A stretch of 64,000 nt of DNA from Cordia subcordata. Taxonomy: Eukaryota > Streptophyta > Magnoliopsida > Boraginales > Cordiaceae. Below, piece by piece: positions 35,901-49,300 of the stretch. The stretch covers positions 8,370,001-8,434,000 of the forward strand of contig JAPTOF010000017.1 of assembly GCA_028554755.1 (NCBI GenBank). The letters run 5' to 3'. The notes below the pieces were generated by a model. It was not told where the DNA came from and did not search any database. It worked only from the letters and a program-made list of their open reading frames with translations. A program made the position numbers and the translations under genes. Numbering within the stretch: the stretch's first letter is position 1; the number at the start of each line of letters is the position of its first letter.

Positions 35901-36808
35901 GAAGACTGTTGGGATCCTTCAACTAGCAAAGCTAACTTCGCCAAAGACAAGGCCTGCAAGTAAAGTGATTTGTGGTCATAATTGTACATCATGAGAAATT
36001 CTGGAAAAGTTTACTCCAAAAAGAAAACCACAATCAAAATGTGTATGAAGACAAACTTGTAAGTTAAACACCAAAGGAAAGAACCATGCATGAGTTATAT
36101 TCTTATCTTATATCTTAAAGAGATGACTCCAATTTTGCCAGATTCAAGATGCATTTTCGGTATAAGGTCATTTAGAGAAAATGTTACCCAATTTATAACA
36201 TGGCTAAAGGCAACAAAGACGATTGATACTAACCAAGTACTGGAAAATCTCATTCCTAGCAACAAAGTCTGTTTCACAATTCAGTTCAATTACAGCAGCC
36301 TTCTGCTCATTCTGTGCCAATGCAAGCAACCCCTCCGCAGCAGTTCGAGATGACTTCTTTGACGCTAGAACAACCCCTCTTTTCCTCAGTTCCTTCTGTG
36401 CAGCCTCTGCATTCATCCACCAATTTATAAAATGATATATAACAGTCGAAGATAAAGAAAAAGTAATTAAAAAAGGAAAGCTGCAGACTTGCCAATGTCC
36501 CAGTTACAGTCAGTAAGTGCAGACTTGACATCCTTAATTGGAGCACTTGTTCTTTCCCTTAGCTGCTTAATAAGATTCATTTGTTCTGAAGAAGAGACTC
36601 CAACTGAATACAGCCTTTTTGTAAACATTCCAACACCACTATTTGCATTGCCATAACCAGAACAAACTCCACTTTTATTCTCTCTAACTTCCATAAAGGA
36701 ACCACCTTTACATGCCAAAGTAGCATACCCTTGCCCATTATGCACAGGACTAGCCATCCTCTTGTAGAGAATCTCAATGGGATGTTTCACGCCACGAGCA
36801 ATACCCAT
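32946..36808 (-). CDS. Organellar (likely mitochondrial) translation elongation factor Ts
   Basis: EF-Ts recharges EF-Tu with GTP during translation. Coding exons on the minus strand: 36808-36493, 36406-36234, 35953-35867, 35687-35513, 35371-35187, 34734-34609, 34033-33945 and 32991-32946; they sum to 398 residues plus stop in one frame. Residues 1-70 are a targeting-like extension (RRL-type: MFTKRLYSVG). The N-terminal EF-Tu-binding module follows (LRERTSAPIKDVKSALTDCN, 83-101), then the second EF-Ts signature ELNCETDFVARNE (146-158), and the core to GEGLQRLETENSSEPLSHAA. A single EF-Ts domain with an N-terminal extension fits the mitochondrial type rather than the plastid polyprotein. Intron 1 appears to start with GC (ATTG/GCAAGT). 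The last exon is short; without it the frame would stop right after GLQR. Confidence 0.9.
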
Positions 36809-37480
36809 CTTACAATATTAGTCTCAAACCTGAAAAGTTGCAAGAAAAATTGCCACTTTCAGCTTCTTCTTGCCTACATATTACCGCAAATTATTCAACT
36901 AATATTTTCGTTTCAACATTCTCACCAGAAAATCCATCTAAAGGTTGAATCTTTCTGCCTAAAACCTCAGAAAAATTATAAACCACAGCATAATATAAAA
37001 ATCTCCGCATCGAGCAGGGCTCGGAGAAGGGAGGGACCCACATCAAGATCTTCAGCTAACAAGGTAAGCTATATGGAACTTCAACAATGAAATGAAAGAA
37101 TTGAAACCACAGAAAATAAAAGAAAATAGCATTCTAAGTCAATGGCAAGGCTATCTCTTGAAAATACTACATTTGTTAATTAATCCAATTTTTCCATGAA
37201 CATTAAAGGGTGCTATCAATTATATATACCTTTGGTGTAATCAGCATAAAGTGTTGAAAGTTGAAAGATCTTATATGGCAAATACCCAGTAAAATATAAC
37301 AATTGCAAAACACAAAAGGAACGCAATTGATCAAATAAATGGGAAAATATTATTATGTACGTGTATGCAAAGAGAAAGGGTACCTGATATGAGATGAAAA
37401 GAAGCCTGAAGTGGAAGAAGCAGCTAAACCCCTCTAATAAGCCCCAAAGTGTGTAGGGTAAAGCTATTTGACTAAGCTTC
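36809..37480 (-). other. 5' UTR and leader intron of the EF-Ts gene
   Basis: Upstream of the ATG an acceptor (TTTTCAG, near 36830) and a matching donor (ATATCAG/GTACCC, near 37382) suggest a leader intron of about 550 bp. A first non-coding exon of roughly 100 bp would lie at 37383-37480. Inferred from splice motifs only. Confidence 0.5.
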
Positions 37481-38980
37481 AAGTTTTTTTTATTTTCGTT
37501 CTTTCTTTTTTTCTTTCTTTTTTTTGGGCGGGGGGGGGGGTCTGTCTTTTTTTTTTTTTATTTATGTGTATTCATTTTCATTTGTGATTTTCTATTCTAA
37601 ATCTTTTCTTTTTTTCCCAATTTTGTCTTTTTTTTTCTTTATTGGTTCTCCTTCCTCACTTTGCTTTCTTGTTTTTTCCCTTCCTTGTTTGGTTACTAAT
37701 AATTCTTTATTTACCTTGTTTCCTTTTCTTTTTTGCATTGCAGGTAATTATAATTTAAGTTTTCGTACTCTGACTAAAAAAGAAGATCCTCGTAAAAGAT
37801 TATTTCTTTTAATAAACATATATTTCAAATGTTAATATGGGTAAGGATTTCTCTTCTATAGCATGCGAGAACAAAACTTATACAAAGATGTTAGAAGTTT
37901 AGAGAACTTTACAACTTTTTTAGTTGTAAGCAATATATTAACTATTAAACTGTTACCTTTCTAATGGGAAAGAATGACTATTGACCTATTATTATGATCT
38001 AAAATCAATTAAAGATACTTCCTCCTTTAAAAACTGAAACATTGAATTTAGATATATTAAAAAATGATGGGTGCTCAAACTTCTTTTAATAAGATATACC
38101 TCAAACTAACATGGGTGAATAAGTAAAGTATATTAGGATGCTTGAGAGAATTATGTTGAAGGAACTCGAAAAAATTATCCCGTACTTTTGGGAAAGGGTG
38201 CTTTCTTATCTTTTGATTAGAAAAGTAACACGTATCAGGGGTAACGACTGTCTATTAAAAATATAGGATTTTACTAAGGGATAACACAATATATAGAGTT
38301 TTACACCTATCTTATGTTAGAAGGTCAAGAGGAGAAGTGTTATAAGTTTTGAGTGAAAGCTACATCCACAATGGGTCTAGAGTAACAAGATCTCCTTCTT
38401 TAATAGTAATATCACTACAAAAGACACCAATATATATCTCATTCTCAAGAGATAATGCTATACCTTTAACACCACTGGTAAATTCAACTATTTCTCCAAC
38501 TTGAATTTCATTCAATCAATAAATATGTGCAATTTCATTTCCAATTGAGACCGTTTGACTGGTCTCATCCACTTGAGAATTCGCGCAAAAGTTATTTATT
38601 TTGACATTTCAAGATACGTAATGCTAGTCCTAATGTTCCAATTATCTAGAATATATGTGCCCTCTAAAGTACAAAATAAATAGAAAAAAGAATTCAATAA
38701 ACAATACATTTGCACCGATTACCCGCTCATGTCCTTCTAGAAAAAAAATATAAAAAAAGAGAAAACATTAGTAATGACTATGATATTTACTTTATCTTTC
38801 TTTAATTTAGGGCAATACAAAAGAAAAATTTTAGATGGAATCATATTATTTTGACTCATCCATATATATCTGAATCTTTTTGCTGTTACGCGTTTGTTGA
38901 AAGATTTTAGTTCAAGATTTCTTTGAAAACTTTGAATAGCTTATATATTATTTTAAAAAAGAAAAATATTTTTCCAATCA
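37481..38980. other. Spacer with T-rich/G-rich low complexity
   Basis: 37490-37740 is T-rich with a G run of about 10 near 37530. The remainder to 38980 is AT-rich. No gene or element recognised. Confidence 0.5.
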
Positions 38981-38984
38981 AGAC

Positions 38985-39530
38985 TTTGTTTGTTGGAAAA
39001 ATAACTTGCTCAAGGAAAATATTTTTCTAGATATAAAATATTTTTTAGTATTTAGTTATTGTATCAAAAAATATTTTATGGTGTTTGGTTGTCATATCGA
39101 AAAATATTTTTAACAGAAAATTTATAAAAATATGAATTTTATAATTAAAGTCACACTATTTGAATTATAATAAACACTGATACTGAAATATTTTAAACAT
39201 AAAAATATAAAATCTAAAAGATAACATCAAAAAATAAAAAAATAAAAATTCTGTAAATAAAATAAATAAAACAAATAATAAAGCCTTAGTTTGGGGGTAT
39301 GGTAGGGATGGCGCGAAGCGAGGTGGGTCGGAGTAACAGGAAGATAGCGAGTTACTGTCCCAAACATATTTTCGTCTCTTAAGTTGCATAAAAATATTAT
39401 TTTTTATTTTTAATTATAATTTTTTTTATTGACTTGAAAGTATTTTTCAGTTGACTCATACTAAAAAATTAGAAAAACATCTTTCAAGAAAAATATTTCC
39501 CAGAAAATACATAGAGCCCAAATTTTCTCA
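38985..39530. repeat. AT-rich MITE-like inverted repeat
   Basis: GGAAAATATTTTTC-type blocks at the left (39017 onward) reappear inverted at the right (about 39480-39505: AAGAAAAATATTTCCC). They surround a GC-richer patch at 39285-39370. This arrangement is common for non-autonomous DNA elements in plants; the ends and target duplication are not clear. Confidence 0.35.
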
Positions 39531-41730
39531 AGGATTGAAAGGTAACTTGAATTATCACAAGTTGATTTCTTGTGTAGCTTGATGGATTTATATAAGTTCA
39601 GATGCCGTTAGGTATGCCTAAAGGATCAAAGGCTAACGGTATTTTAATGAATCATTGAAACCATCTAACGCAGGTAATTAAAGATAAATAATTTTTGGCT
39701 TATAGCAATAAAATTAAATACAGTATTTTTTTGTCATTTTCATTCCTTTTTATACAATAGAACTCGTCACAAATATAAAAATTTTAATATTTAATATATA
39801 AATCCTTATCAGATCAAAAAAGAATAGAAAAAGATCTTTAGTTTAGGACATTTTCACCAACTTTGAGAGAATGATCATTATGTCCTTAATTTGCAAATGG
39901 GAAAGCCATTTGGGTCAGTGGTCCTATGATCCTTAAATTTAACCATTAATAGATAGATTATGGCACATGCATCAAAAAGTTTGAATTTGATTTTTGTTTT
40001 GTTATGTGAAACATGACAACTTTTTCAACTATAAAAGGAATACATATGAATATACAATGGAAAAGGCTAAAGTTGAATATGAAATTCTTATAACATCATC
40101 ACTCTAACTTATTGGGGATGAAAAATTCATTTGAGGTAATTTTGTAAATGAGGTGACATCCTAACAAGAAAACATGCAATGGAATATTACATAATTGGAA
40201 CAACCCCGATCCCGCTACCATTACCCCACCTCCGAACCTTCGAACCCATCTGCTGGACTTCACGTAAGATCTTATAAATACCTTCACGTGCACCAAAAAT
40301 ATGGTAAAACTTTTCAAAAAATATAAACCATTTTTTCATTTAAAAAAACTCTCTCTTATATTCATCATTAACACTTGTCAAATACTTACTACCTTAATAT
40401 TGGAGAGTCTTTGACTAACATCACACTAGTGTTTAGCTTTCTTGTTTTGCAGGATTGTATTATTCATTGGACTCTTGTCACTTGAATCAACCTCTCTACT
40501 GGTTCTTTATCGAATCATTATCCGTATTAAATGACTAAAGTATCAAAGCGAAGGTGTAAAACCAATGGATGATGGAGCTACTCCAATTGCTTTAGCGAGA
40601 GTTGTTGTCACCAATGGAACCCTAAAAATACTTTTTAAGAAAAATAAAAAAAATCAATCAGCTTCCCCCCCCCCCCCCTTGAAGATGAATTAAATTAAGT
40701 ATAAATACCTTTCATAATCATATTCATATGAAAACGGTAAATATTTAATGTCTTTTGAAGCAACATAACGTCACAATAATTTCCTTTTGGAGCAATTAAC
40801 AAAATTCAATATTTCAATTAGATTATACATCAAATTTAGAAATTCCTCCTCGCTATCCTTTTCAATAATATAAAAATATTGAAGTCTCATAAAAGCATAC
40901 AACAAACTCTAGAAAACATAAGATTAATTTCTTTTCATCTTAATATTATAACATGTAAATTACAACATCAAATCAGCAAACTTTGGAAAAAACAAAAAAA
41001 GAAAAGAAACAAAAACTCGATAAGAATCCAAACAAATAAGTTTTTTGTGAGTTGTAACTATAATTATCAAGGAACAATTCTGTAGCAAATGTTAAACAAA
41101 AAGGTTCTGAGTCCAATTTTTTTTGCCCCCAATTCCAATTCCTCTTATCCATCGACACAAAAACCCAAAAAGAGAATTTTTTTTTTTGATAATATAGCTA
41201 TGCATCCACCTCGTACAATAACTTGATACTTATTCGAAAAGCATCCAAATACAAATCTTAAATTCCAAAAGTATTTTTTCTTGATATAATAAAAAAATTA
41301 CACTCAAAATTGGAAGCTTATACTGCCAAGTGTACCAACTTCTAACACTAATTCCTTCTATCAATTAACTTTAAAATTAAAAAAAAAAAAGGAAAAGAAG
41401 TTTTGACCATCTTTATAGTGACTATAATAATTTCAAATATTCGACTTTGAAATTTTGACCATCTTTTTAGTGACAATAATAATTTTAAATATTCTATTTC
41501 TATCCACTCACATTAAATGTTATAAATAATTAAAACTTGTTTTATATTGATATGAGAAAATAATAAAATGAGAAGATCCTAATCCATCAATTTCATGCTT
41601 TTTTAAAAGTTATTTGATATTAATTTGGTGTCTCGATCTCAAAAAAAAAAAAATGAAATAAAACAAAATCCTAATAAATAGTTTGATGATAGTTCGAAGT
41701 TAAAATGAAAATAAAATACTTCTCACGCGA
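39531..41730. other. Spacer upstream of the TM9SF gene
   Basis: AT-rich with a C run near 40666-40679 and several A runs. No coding or structural feature supported. Confidence 0.5.
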
Positions 41731-41736
41731 TATAAA
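41731..41736 (+). promoter_or_regulatory. TATA box of the TM9SF gene
   Basis: TATAAA in the context GCGATATAAACCTCCC, followed about 30 bp later by a CA-rich likely start region (ACACACACATACACACAC). Confidence 0.5.
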
Positions 41737-41889
41737 CCTCCCTCACTCAACACACACATACACACACTACAAACCAATTGCTTCTCTCTTGGCTTTCACT
41801 CTCAGCAACAAACAAAAAAACTAAACTTTCACTGTTGAATCACTTCAAGAGAATCTTTCTTTTCTCCATTCTGCATCACCACCTCAAAA

Positions 41890-42747
41890 GTAAGCATAAT
41901 CTTTAATATTTTTGTCTACATATTTGTATGTATGTATGTATGTATGTATATATGTATCTATAGATCTGTGTGCAAATATGTATCTGAACTTTGTTTTTTT
42001 TTTAATATTTTGCTGTTTGTTTAGTTTAGTGTGCTTTAGATGCTAATGGGTAGATCTAATTATTGATTTTTATGTAGTTTATTTGATGTTATAGTTGCTT
42101 AGGATTTGCAGGTTTTTCATAGTGTGTGGGTAGTGAAAAATGGGCATCTTTTTGTTTTATTAATGTTTTGCTTATTTATGATGTTGTATAGTTGGAAATA
42201 TGTGTACTGTTAGTTGTTTGAAGTGTATGGATGGAATAATTGCATAGACAAATTGCAAATGAATTAATTACAGTGTAATTACGATGTCGAATCATGTGAA
42301 TACTGTTTCGATTTGTGTAGATGTGTGTTTATAGATAGATTTGCGTATGTGTATAATTTGAGTTCTCTCAAGATAAGGTAATATGTGGGCACACGCACAT
42401 GCACACATGCATAAGTGTGTGTATATGTAAATTCTTTTTTTTTTTTAGTGTGTGTGTCTGAGGTGATTACTTGCATTTTTGCAGCTATGGCCTTTAAAAT
42501 GGTTGGTAGATAGAGTAATGAGGCATAGATCTGTGGTTTGACTGAGATCTCGTATGAAATCATGTGATTATTGTCCATGGATGACAAAATATTTGGATGG
42601 TTAGCAGTTGATAATTGAGTAGTCTTGATTTTTGGGTTTTGAAGTGGTTGATATAAAGCTGAAGCTAGAGATCTTATTTTGTAGGTTAATGCGTTGTACT
42701 TCTGTGGTTCTGGCTTAGATCGGTTAATTCGAGGGGTCTCATTACAG
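41890..42747 (+). other. 5' UTR intron of the TM9SF gene
   Basis: The donor CAAAA/GTAAGC and acceptor CATTACAG/TTAC bracket an 858 bp, T-rich leader intron that ends 15 bp before the ATG. Inferred from motifs and composition. Confidence 0.6.
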
Positions 42748-42762
42748 TTACTTGGTTGAACA

Positions 42763-44745
42763 ATGAAGTTGCCGTTGACATTGAGAAGGAGAAATTGGGC
42801 TGCTTTGTTTTATTTTGTTTTAGTTTCGCATTCCTGTAATGGGTTTTATCTGCCTGGAACTTACATGCATACTTATTCAAATGGAGAATCAATATTTGCC
42901 AAGGTGAATTCATTGACCTCGATTGAAACTGAGCTTCCCTTCAGTTACTACAGTCTTCCATATTGCAAACCTCAAGGGGGTGTAAAGAAAAGTGCTGAGA
43001 ATCTAGGGGAACTGCTTATGGGAGATCAGATTGACAACTCTCCCTATAGGTTCCGGATGAATGTGAACGAGTCTATTTACCTCTGTACTACTCCTTCTTT
43101 GAATGAGAATGAGGTGAAGCTTTTGAAACAGAGAACTCGTGATCTCTATCAAGTGAATATCATTTTGGATAATTTGCCCGCTATGAGATTCTCCAACCAA
43201 AACGGGATTAAAATCCAGTGGACTGGATATCCTGTCGGCTACACACCAAACCCGAATACTGATGACGATTACATTATTAACCACCTGAAGTTTAGGGTTT
43301 TGATTCATGAATATGAAGGAGCTGGTGTGGAGATACTTGGTACTGGTGAAGAAGGCATGGGTGTAATTTCAGAAGCTGATAAGAAGAAAGCTTCAGGATA
43401 TGAGATTGTTGGTTTTGAGGTCATTCCTTGCAGCATTAAGTATGACCCAGAAAAGATGATGAAACTGCATATGTATGACAAGTTTGAACCCGTACAATGT
43501 CCAGTGGAGCTTGCAAATTCTCAAATTATAAGGGAGCAAGAGAGGGTGTCATTTACATATGAGGTTGAATTTGTGAAAAGTAACACTAGATGGCCATCTC
43601 GATGGGATGCTTACTTGAAGATGGAAGGAGCTCGTGTCCATTGGTTTTCAATTCTTAATTCACTGATGGTGATCTTCTTCTTGGCAGGTATTGTTTTTGT
43701 AATATTTTTGCGAACAGTGAGAAGGGATTTGACAAGGTATGAAGAACTGGACAAGGAAGCTCAAGCTCAGATGAATGAGGAACTTTCTGGTTGGAAACTT
43801 GTGGTAGGTGATGTTTTCAGAGAACCAAATCACTCGAAATTATTGTGTGTAATGGTTGGTGATGGGGTTCAAATAACTGGGATGGCTGTTGTCACTATCG
43901 TGTTCTCTGCCCTTGGTTTCATGTCGCCAGCTTCTCGTGGTATGCTATTGACAGGGATGATATTACTTTATCTTTTTCTTGGAATCACAGCTGGTTATGT
44001 TGGGGTACGATCATGGAGAACTATCAAAGGTACTTCAGAAGGGTGGAGGTCGGTCTCGTGGTCAATCGCTTGCTTCTTTCCTGGGATTGTTTTTGTAATT
44101 CTAACAGTGTTGAATTTCATCCTCTGGGGAAGCAAAAGTACTGGTGCTATTCCCATTTCATTATACTTTGCACTTTTGTCGCTCTGGTTCTGCATCTCTG
44201 TGCCACTTACCCTTCTGGGAGGATACCTAGGCACACGAGCGGAGCCTATTCAATACCCTGTTCGAACAAACCAGATTCGTAGAGAGATCCCTGCCCGCAA
44301 ATATCCATCATGGCTTCTTGTTCTTGGTGCAGGAACTCTTCCATTTGGAACCCTCTTTATTGAACTCTTCTTCATCCTATCTAGCATCTGGCTTGGAAGG
44401 TTCTATTATGTCTTCGGTTTCTTGCTCATTGTGCTTCTTCTGTTGGTTATTGTTTGTGCTGAAGTTTCAGTGGTCCTCACTTACATGCATTTGTGTGTTG
44501 AAGACTGGATGTGGTGGTGGAAAGCATTCTATGCTTCGGGATCTGTTGCCTTGTACGTCTTCCTGTACTCGGTCAATTACTTGGTTTTTGACCTTAAGAG
44601 TTTGAGTGGGCCAGTATCAGCTATACTTTACCTTGGCTACTCTCTGATCATGGCAATAGCAATTATGCTTTCCACTGGCACCATTGGTTTCCTTACATCA
44701 TTTTGTTTCGTTCATTACCTTTTCTCATCAGTCAAGATTGATTGA
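42763..44745 (+). CDS. Transmembrane 9 superfamily (EMP70/nonaspanin) protein
   Basis: 660 residues in a single exon, usual for plant TMN proteins of this clade. Residues 1-27 are a signal peptide. Residues 28-290 form the luminal domain with the family's conserved start GFYLPGTYMHTYSNGE and the FSYYSLPYCKP and PVGYTPNP stretches. Nine membrane segments follow from about residue 292 (VHWFSILNSLMVIFFLAGIV) to the C-terminus. The last residues SVKID contain the KxD signal that holds TM9 proteins in the Golgi by COPI binding (established for Arabidopsis EMP12). By sequence it sits with the Arabidopsis TMN8-TMN12 group (from memory). It converges on the FPA-like gene at 46333. Confidence 0.95.
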   Translation: MKLPLTLRRRNWAALFYFVLVSHSCNGFYLPGTYMHTYSNGESIFAKVNSLTSIETELPFSYYSLPYCKPQGGVKKSAENLGELLMGDQIDNSPYRFRMNVNESIYLCTTPSLNENEVKLLKQRTRDLYQVNIILDNLPAMRFSNQNGIKIQWTGYPVGYTPNPNTDDDYIINHLKFRVLIHEYEGAGVEILGTGEEGMGVISEADKKKASGYEIVGFEVIPCSIKYDPEKMMKLHMYDKFEPVQCPVELANSQIIREQERVSFTYEVEFVKSNTRWPSRWDAYLKMEGARVHWFSILNSLMVIFFLAGIVFVIFLRTVRRDLTRYEELDKEAQAQMNEELSGWKLVVGDVFREPNHSKLLCVMVGDGVQITGMAVVTIVFSALGFMSPASRGMLLTGMILLYLFLGITAGYVGVRSWRTIKGTSEGWRSVSWSIACFFPGIVFVILTVLNFILWGSKSTGAIPISLYFALLSLWFCISVPLTLLGGYLGTRAEPIQYPVRTNQIRREIPARKYPSWLLVLGAGTLPFGTLFIELFFILSSIWLGRFYYVFGFLLIVLLLLVIVCAEVSVVLTYMHLCVEDWMWWWKAFYASGSVALYVFLYSVNYLVFDLKSLSGPVSAILYLGYSLIMAIAIMLSTGTIGFLTSFCFVHYLFSSVKID

Positions 44746-46332
44746 AATAGTTATATTTGCGGTTACCATTCTGCGGAGCTGGAGAAACCCTTGGCATTAT
44801 GTATACAAACCTTCATGATATCAAGAAATATTATGGAGTGCATTGAAGGCTTTTAGAGATTCCAGTAATATGGAAATTGTGACTTAGCTGTTCTATTCTC
44901 TTCATGTTCGTATATTTTTCTGTTTCCCCTCAGATTTTTGTTCTGTATCATTATACTGGCTCTTTCATCCATAGTGTATGCAGAGTTTGTGCAATAGAAA
45001 TAGTAATTGTACTTTTTCGAACTTTGTCATTGTATGCTAGAAAATTGATGGTTAAGTGTATGATGCGTTCTTAGTGGTCATGTCATCACATATTTCGAGC
45101 TATCAAAACAATATGATGGGCTGATGGCTCTGTGAGTATATAAGTTAGTATTGTTCTTCATACTTTGAGTATACAATAAGGCCTCTATGTTTCTTGGAAG
45201 CCAATGAAATTTTCTTGCCAATCCCAGCCTAAATATCATGCTTTTTTGTGTGTGTGTGTGTGTGTGTTTTTTTTTTCCCTTCTCTCCCCTGATTGTGGTG
45301 GCTAGACATCAATACTACAGGGAGGCACAGGTTCTATATCCCATTCTTGAACTGGCTTTCTGTCTCTTTGCTCTTTTGACAGAAACAGTCTGTAGATCAT
45401 GTTCAGAGATCTGAAAGAAAAATTTCCAGAAGCGTCAGACGGTTTTCGTCTCGTGAAGTAGAAATGTAGAATTGGCACTTAGCCCAAACCTATGTATTCT
45501 GAAATCAATGTAATCGCTGGTGTCGCCAAGCTTCCGTTTAGTACTTTTTAGTTCTGGCTTGTTGCTTGTCTGCTTCACTGTCCGAGACCAGTTTCAAGTT
45601 TGTAAGGTGGTGTGTGAAATGCCGAGGGAGTTGTTACTTAGGAATAAGGAAAGATAACTGAGGTCTACTTAGTGCCGCCACCAACTCCAAATGAGACCAG
45701 TCAGCGTGAGCATAAAAGTTACTAACATCATAGAAACAAAGTAGCCGTGTAGCGTTTTCACGGTGTTTATTCGCTTATGATTTTAGTTTGCTGTGTCTGA
45801 TATTGCTAAAACCTCTGAGCAAGGAAAAGGTCTTACTAGAGTCAGTAACTATGCAAAATCTGCGTTAGATTTAATGGTAAATGGCAATGAGCTAATAACT
45901 TATATTGAGCACAAAAGAATAGCTAAATCTGCAACTATATAGCAAAACCAGCCTCTTCAAGGGAGGCAAAAGGTGCTGCGATAACATGGAAACGAATTAG
46001 ATGATTAGGAAAAAGCAGAAAAGTTCAGACCCCCCGAACGCCAAAAGCCCTGTCACGGCATCCCAGGGGTGGCCTCCATCTTCTTCCTAGTTTCTATTCT
46101 GTAGGCTTGCGCATAGTGAACAGCGGTCCAAAAATGAAAATCGAGAGCTATCATCACCAATAACCAAGAAAAACATATTTGTGATGGTCTAGACTAACAT
46201 AGGAATCTTATACTTGAAGTCGCCTTAGAAACAAGTTGATCAAACTTCTCATAAAACTCATTCAACATTCAAGTAATTCATTATACAGCTTGTACAGATT
46301 GCAGCAGCAACATCTTACATGATCTTTATGCT
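44746..46332. other. Convergent spacer with 3' UTRs
   Basis: Contains the 3' UTR of the TM9SF gene (to about 45000), a (TG)n run at 45248-45267 and the 3' UTR of the minus-strand FPA-like gene. No gene seen. Confidence 0.5.
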
Positions 46333-49300
46333 TCATGTACCTTTACCTTGAATTTGCTGGAGAAGAGCAGCTGCCAGTTGCAATGTTGCCTGTAAGCGTG
46401 TCTGTGGATCTTCCTCTTGTCCAGCATTGTGTGATTGTTGATTCATCTGGGAGCTGGGATGGAGCTCTTTTTGGAGTGCTGGAACATTAGGTATGTGCTG
46501 GTGCTGCTGCACTTGACTGAACTGTGGTGGTGCGTAGTTCTGGGATGTCCTGTATGAGATTTCAGACTGATGAGTGGTGCCTGACTGCCTAAAATCTTCA
46601 CCACTTGACCCAACCCCTAATTGCTGTTTTTGTCCAAAGAGGGACGATGCCAATTGTGCAAGTTGTTCTGTTTGAAGGCCTGCAACTGGCATTGATGATG
46701 GAGCAGGAGGCTTTTCCTGAACAGATAGCCTGGCAGGGATTTCAGGGGTATCGATCGAGTTATCTTGCACTAATCTAGGCATGACATATCTCTGATCGAC
46801 TGTCCTATTAGATGCTTGTGATAAAATACTCCTGTTACTAGTGTTCTGAATATCATGGGGAGACCAGTTTGGTCCCACTGCTGGATTCAGCTGAGAAAGC
46901 AAATATTCATGCTGATCTCTGGATATATTACCAACAGAATGGGAAGAACCTGAATGGGATACAGGTCCTTTAGAGAAATTCTCAGGGAAGGTTGCACTGA
47001 TCATTTCAGATTTCTCAAGATTCGGAATAAAAGGAATTGAGGAATAAGGCCCAGATGGTGAAGTACGCTTACGATGTGTTGTATTCCCATGAAAAGATGG
47101 GAGATCAGTGTCTTTCTTCTCAGGTTGATGATGAAGAGACCCATAACCAGGACCAGATTGCTCCAATCTCAAAATTACACCAGAGATGCTGAGCCTTCCA
47201 GGCACTTTTAGCACTTTCTCTGAGAATTCTGATGGAGGTACAAGAAACAAGGTGGTCCTATCATCCAACTTGGCAACAGCTGCTCGCTGCTTCTCCTCAA
47301 GATAATTCATGAACTCATTGTAGAAAGCAATATCCGGATCATTTGCAGGAACAAAGAACACAACCCAAGCGCTAGCTGCTTGATAGAAGTGCTTGGCAAG
47401 CATGTCTAAGCTAGTTCTTGCTGTACAGTCTAAGAATTCAGGTCTGCGACAACAAGAGAACATTTCACATGAATTTATCTTTCCCTCATTAATGAAGCAA
47501 TCCGAAAGTAAGAATGGCATAATGATTAATTGGGAGGACAAACAGCATCAATTGGAACTGCGTTTGCATTAAGATCTGTGCATGAGTCATCTTTCAAAAA
47601 AAAAAAAAAAAAAGATCTGTGACGTGAGTCTTAATGTTCTTACTTCAAGAAGTTCATTGAAAGAAGAGCATGAAATCTCAAAATCTTCAGCACAAATTAC
47701 ATACTATAAAATATAAATGATAATTACTTGCTTATAGAAATGATCCCAATGACTCACCAAACTACAAGTCAGTGTAACAGCAAATATTAATCTGCCATGA
47801 GTAGACTAATACAGAGGATATATAACTTAAGCTTCCAGGGGAGAGACCAAAAACAATCAGTAATCATTTACACACAATGGATGGCGGTTCAAGATACAAG
47901 GACAAGCAACATAGAGTACCAAAAGAGAAAGGAAGCTTTCAAACTTACAACATCATCTCCATCACTTTCCCCACTGGGAAACAGCGAGCCTGACATACAG
48001 GAGTTCCTCCTTTGGCTATAGTCCCTTCCCACTTCCACTCTTTATTGAGAGATGATTGTTGCGATTCAGACGTAAACCTTTTCCAATCAGTCTTTGACGG
48101 GAATGAGACAGGACTTACTTGAGGTCCATCATAAGGTACATTCAAATGATCATTTCTGTCTTCGTAAGGGTGGGTTGAGTTCACAATGCGATCGCCAACT
48201 GGTTTATAGCCAAGAGTTCCAGCTTCAAGGTTCGTATTGTAAGACTCAGGTTGAGGTAACTCAGGATACCTAGAAGGGATCCGCTTTGATTTTTCTATTG
48301 CAGAGAAAGGATATTCTGGAAGTTCATTCTCAGGAGGAAAGGTACCAGTTTTCAGCTTCTTGGCTTCATGGAAAACGGAGACATCTTCAGGCAGATCCCA
48401 TGGATCATCATAGAATGGACCTTCTCGAGGAAGTTGCGGAGGAGAAAAATCACGAAAATGTGCACCTCTGTCCCTAAGAGGAGGAAATCTATCCTCAAGA
48501 GGACTCCTGCCTTGCTCATACACATTTTCTGGAGGTCCAAGTCCAGAACCCCCTTCTGGGAATCTCACATGGTCAAAAGCACCATGACCACCTGTCCACA
48601 ACTTATCTTTCCTGCCAAAAGCTCTGACATCAGGATCACTGGGCTCCAACTTTGCGACAAAACGAGGAGATCTCATGCTCGGGTCTCCAGCTATGTCATC
48701 ATAGTGCCTATCCTGATGAAAGTTCTCAGAAGATCCTACATGTCCAGAAGACCTGAACTGTGGCCGTTCCCTGTTAGATGTTCCGTATTCATTCTTGGCA
48801 AAACATATATGCACACGAGGATTTCCAAATAATTTTCCTTGAAGAGTATCTTTGGCCTTGCAGGCTGACATGAGATTTCTGAAACGAACAAATGCATAAG
48901 TACGACCTGGAAACGCAGTTACCTTTTCTATTTCTCCAAATGGTGAAAAGGCTCTCCTTAAGATGAATTCATCCACTTTTAATTGAGCAGGAAACCCAAT
49001 CCATAAGACCTCACTGGGTTCTGTACTTTTATCACTTGACTTGGGTTTGTCCAGATAAGGTGGGTCAGGACTAGAGTGACGTACTCCTGAGTCCCTCTGC
49101 AAAAATGGAGATCTTCTTGCTGAGGATCGGTGTTGTTCTCGGTGTTGCACATGTTCTTCACTGCGTGGTTGTAATGATGATTTCTCCTGCAGTGAAAGTA
49201 CAAAATTTAGAGCAACTTTTTCCATGTACCCACGTATTCCAATAGACTTCATAAAGGATGGGATAGTGACTTTAGTCTCATTTAGTTTCATTAGATTAAT

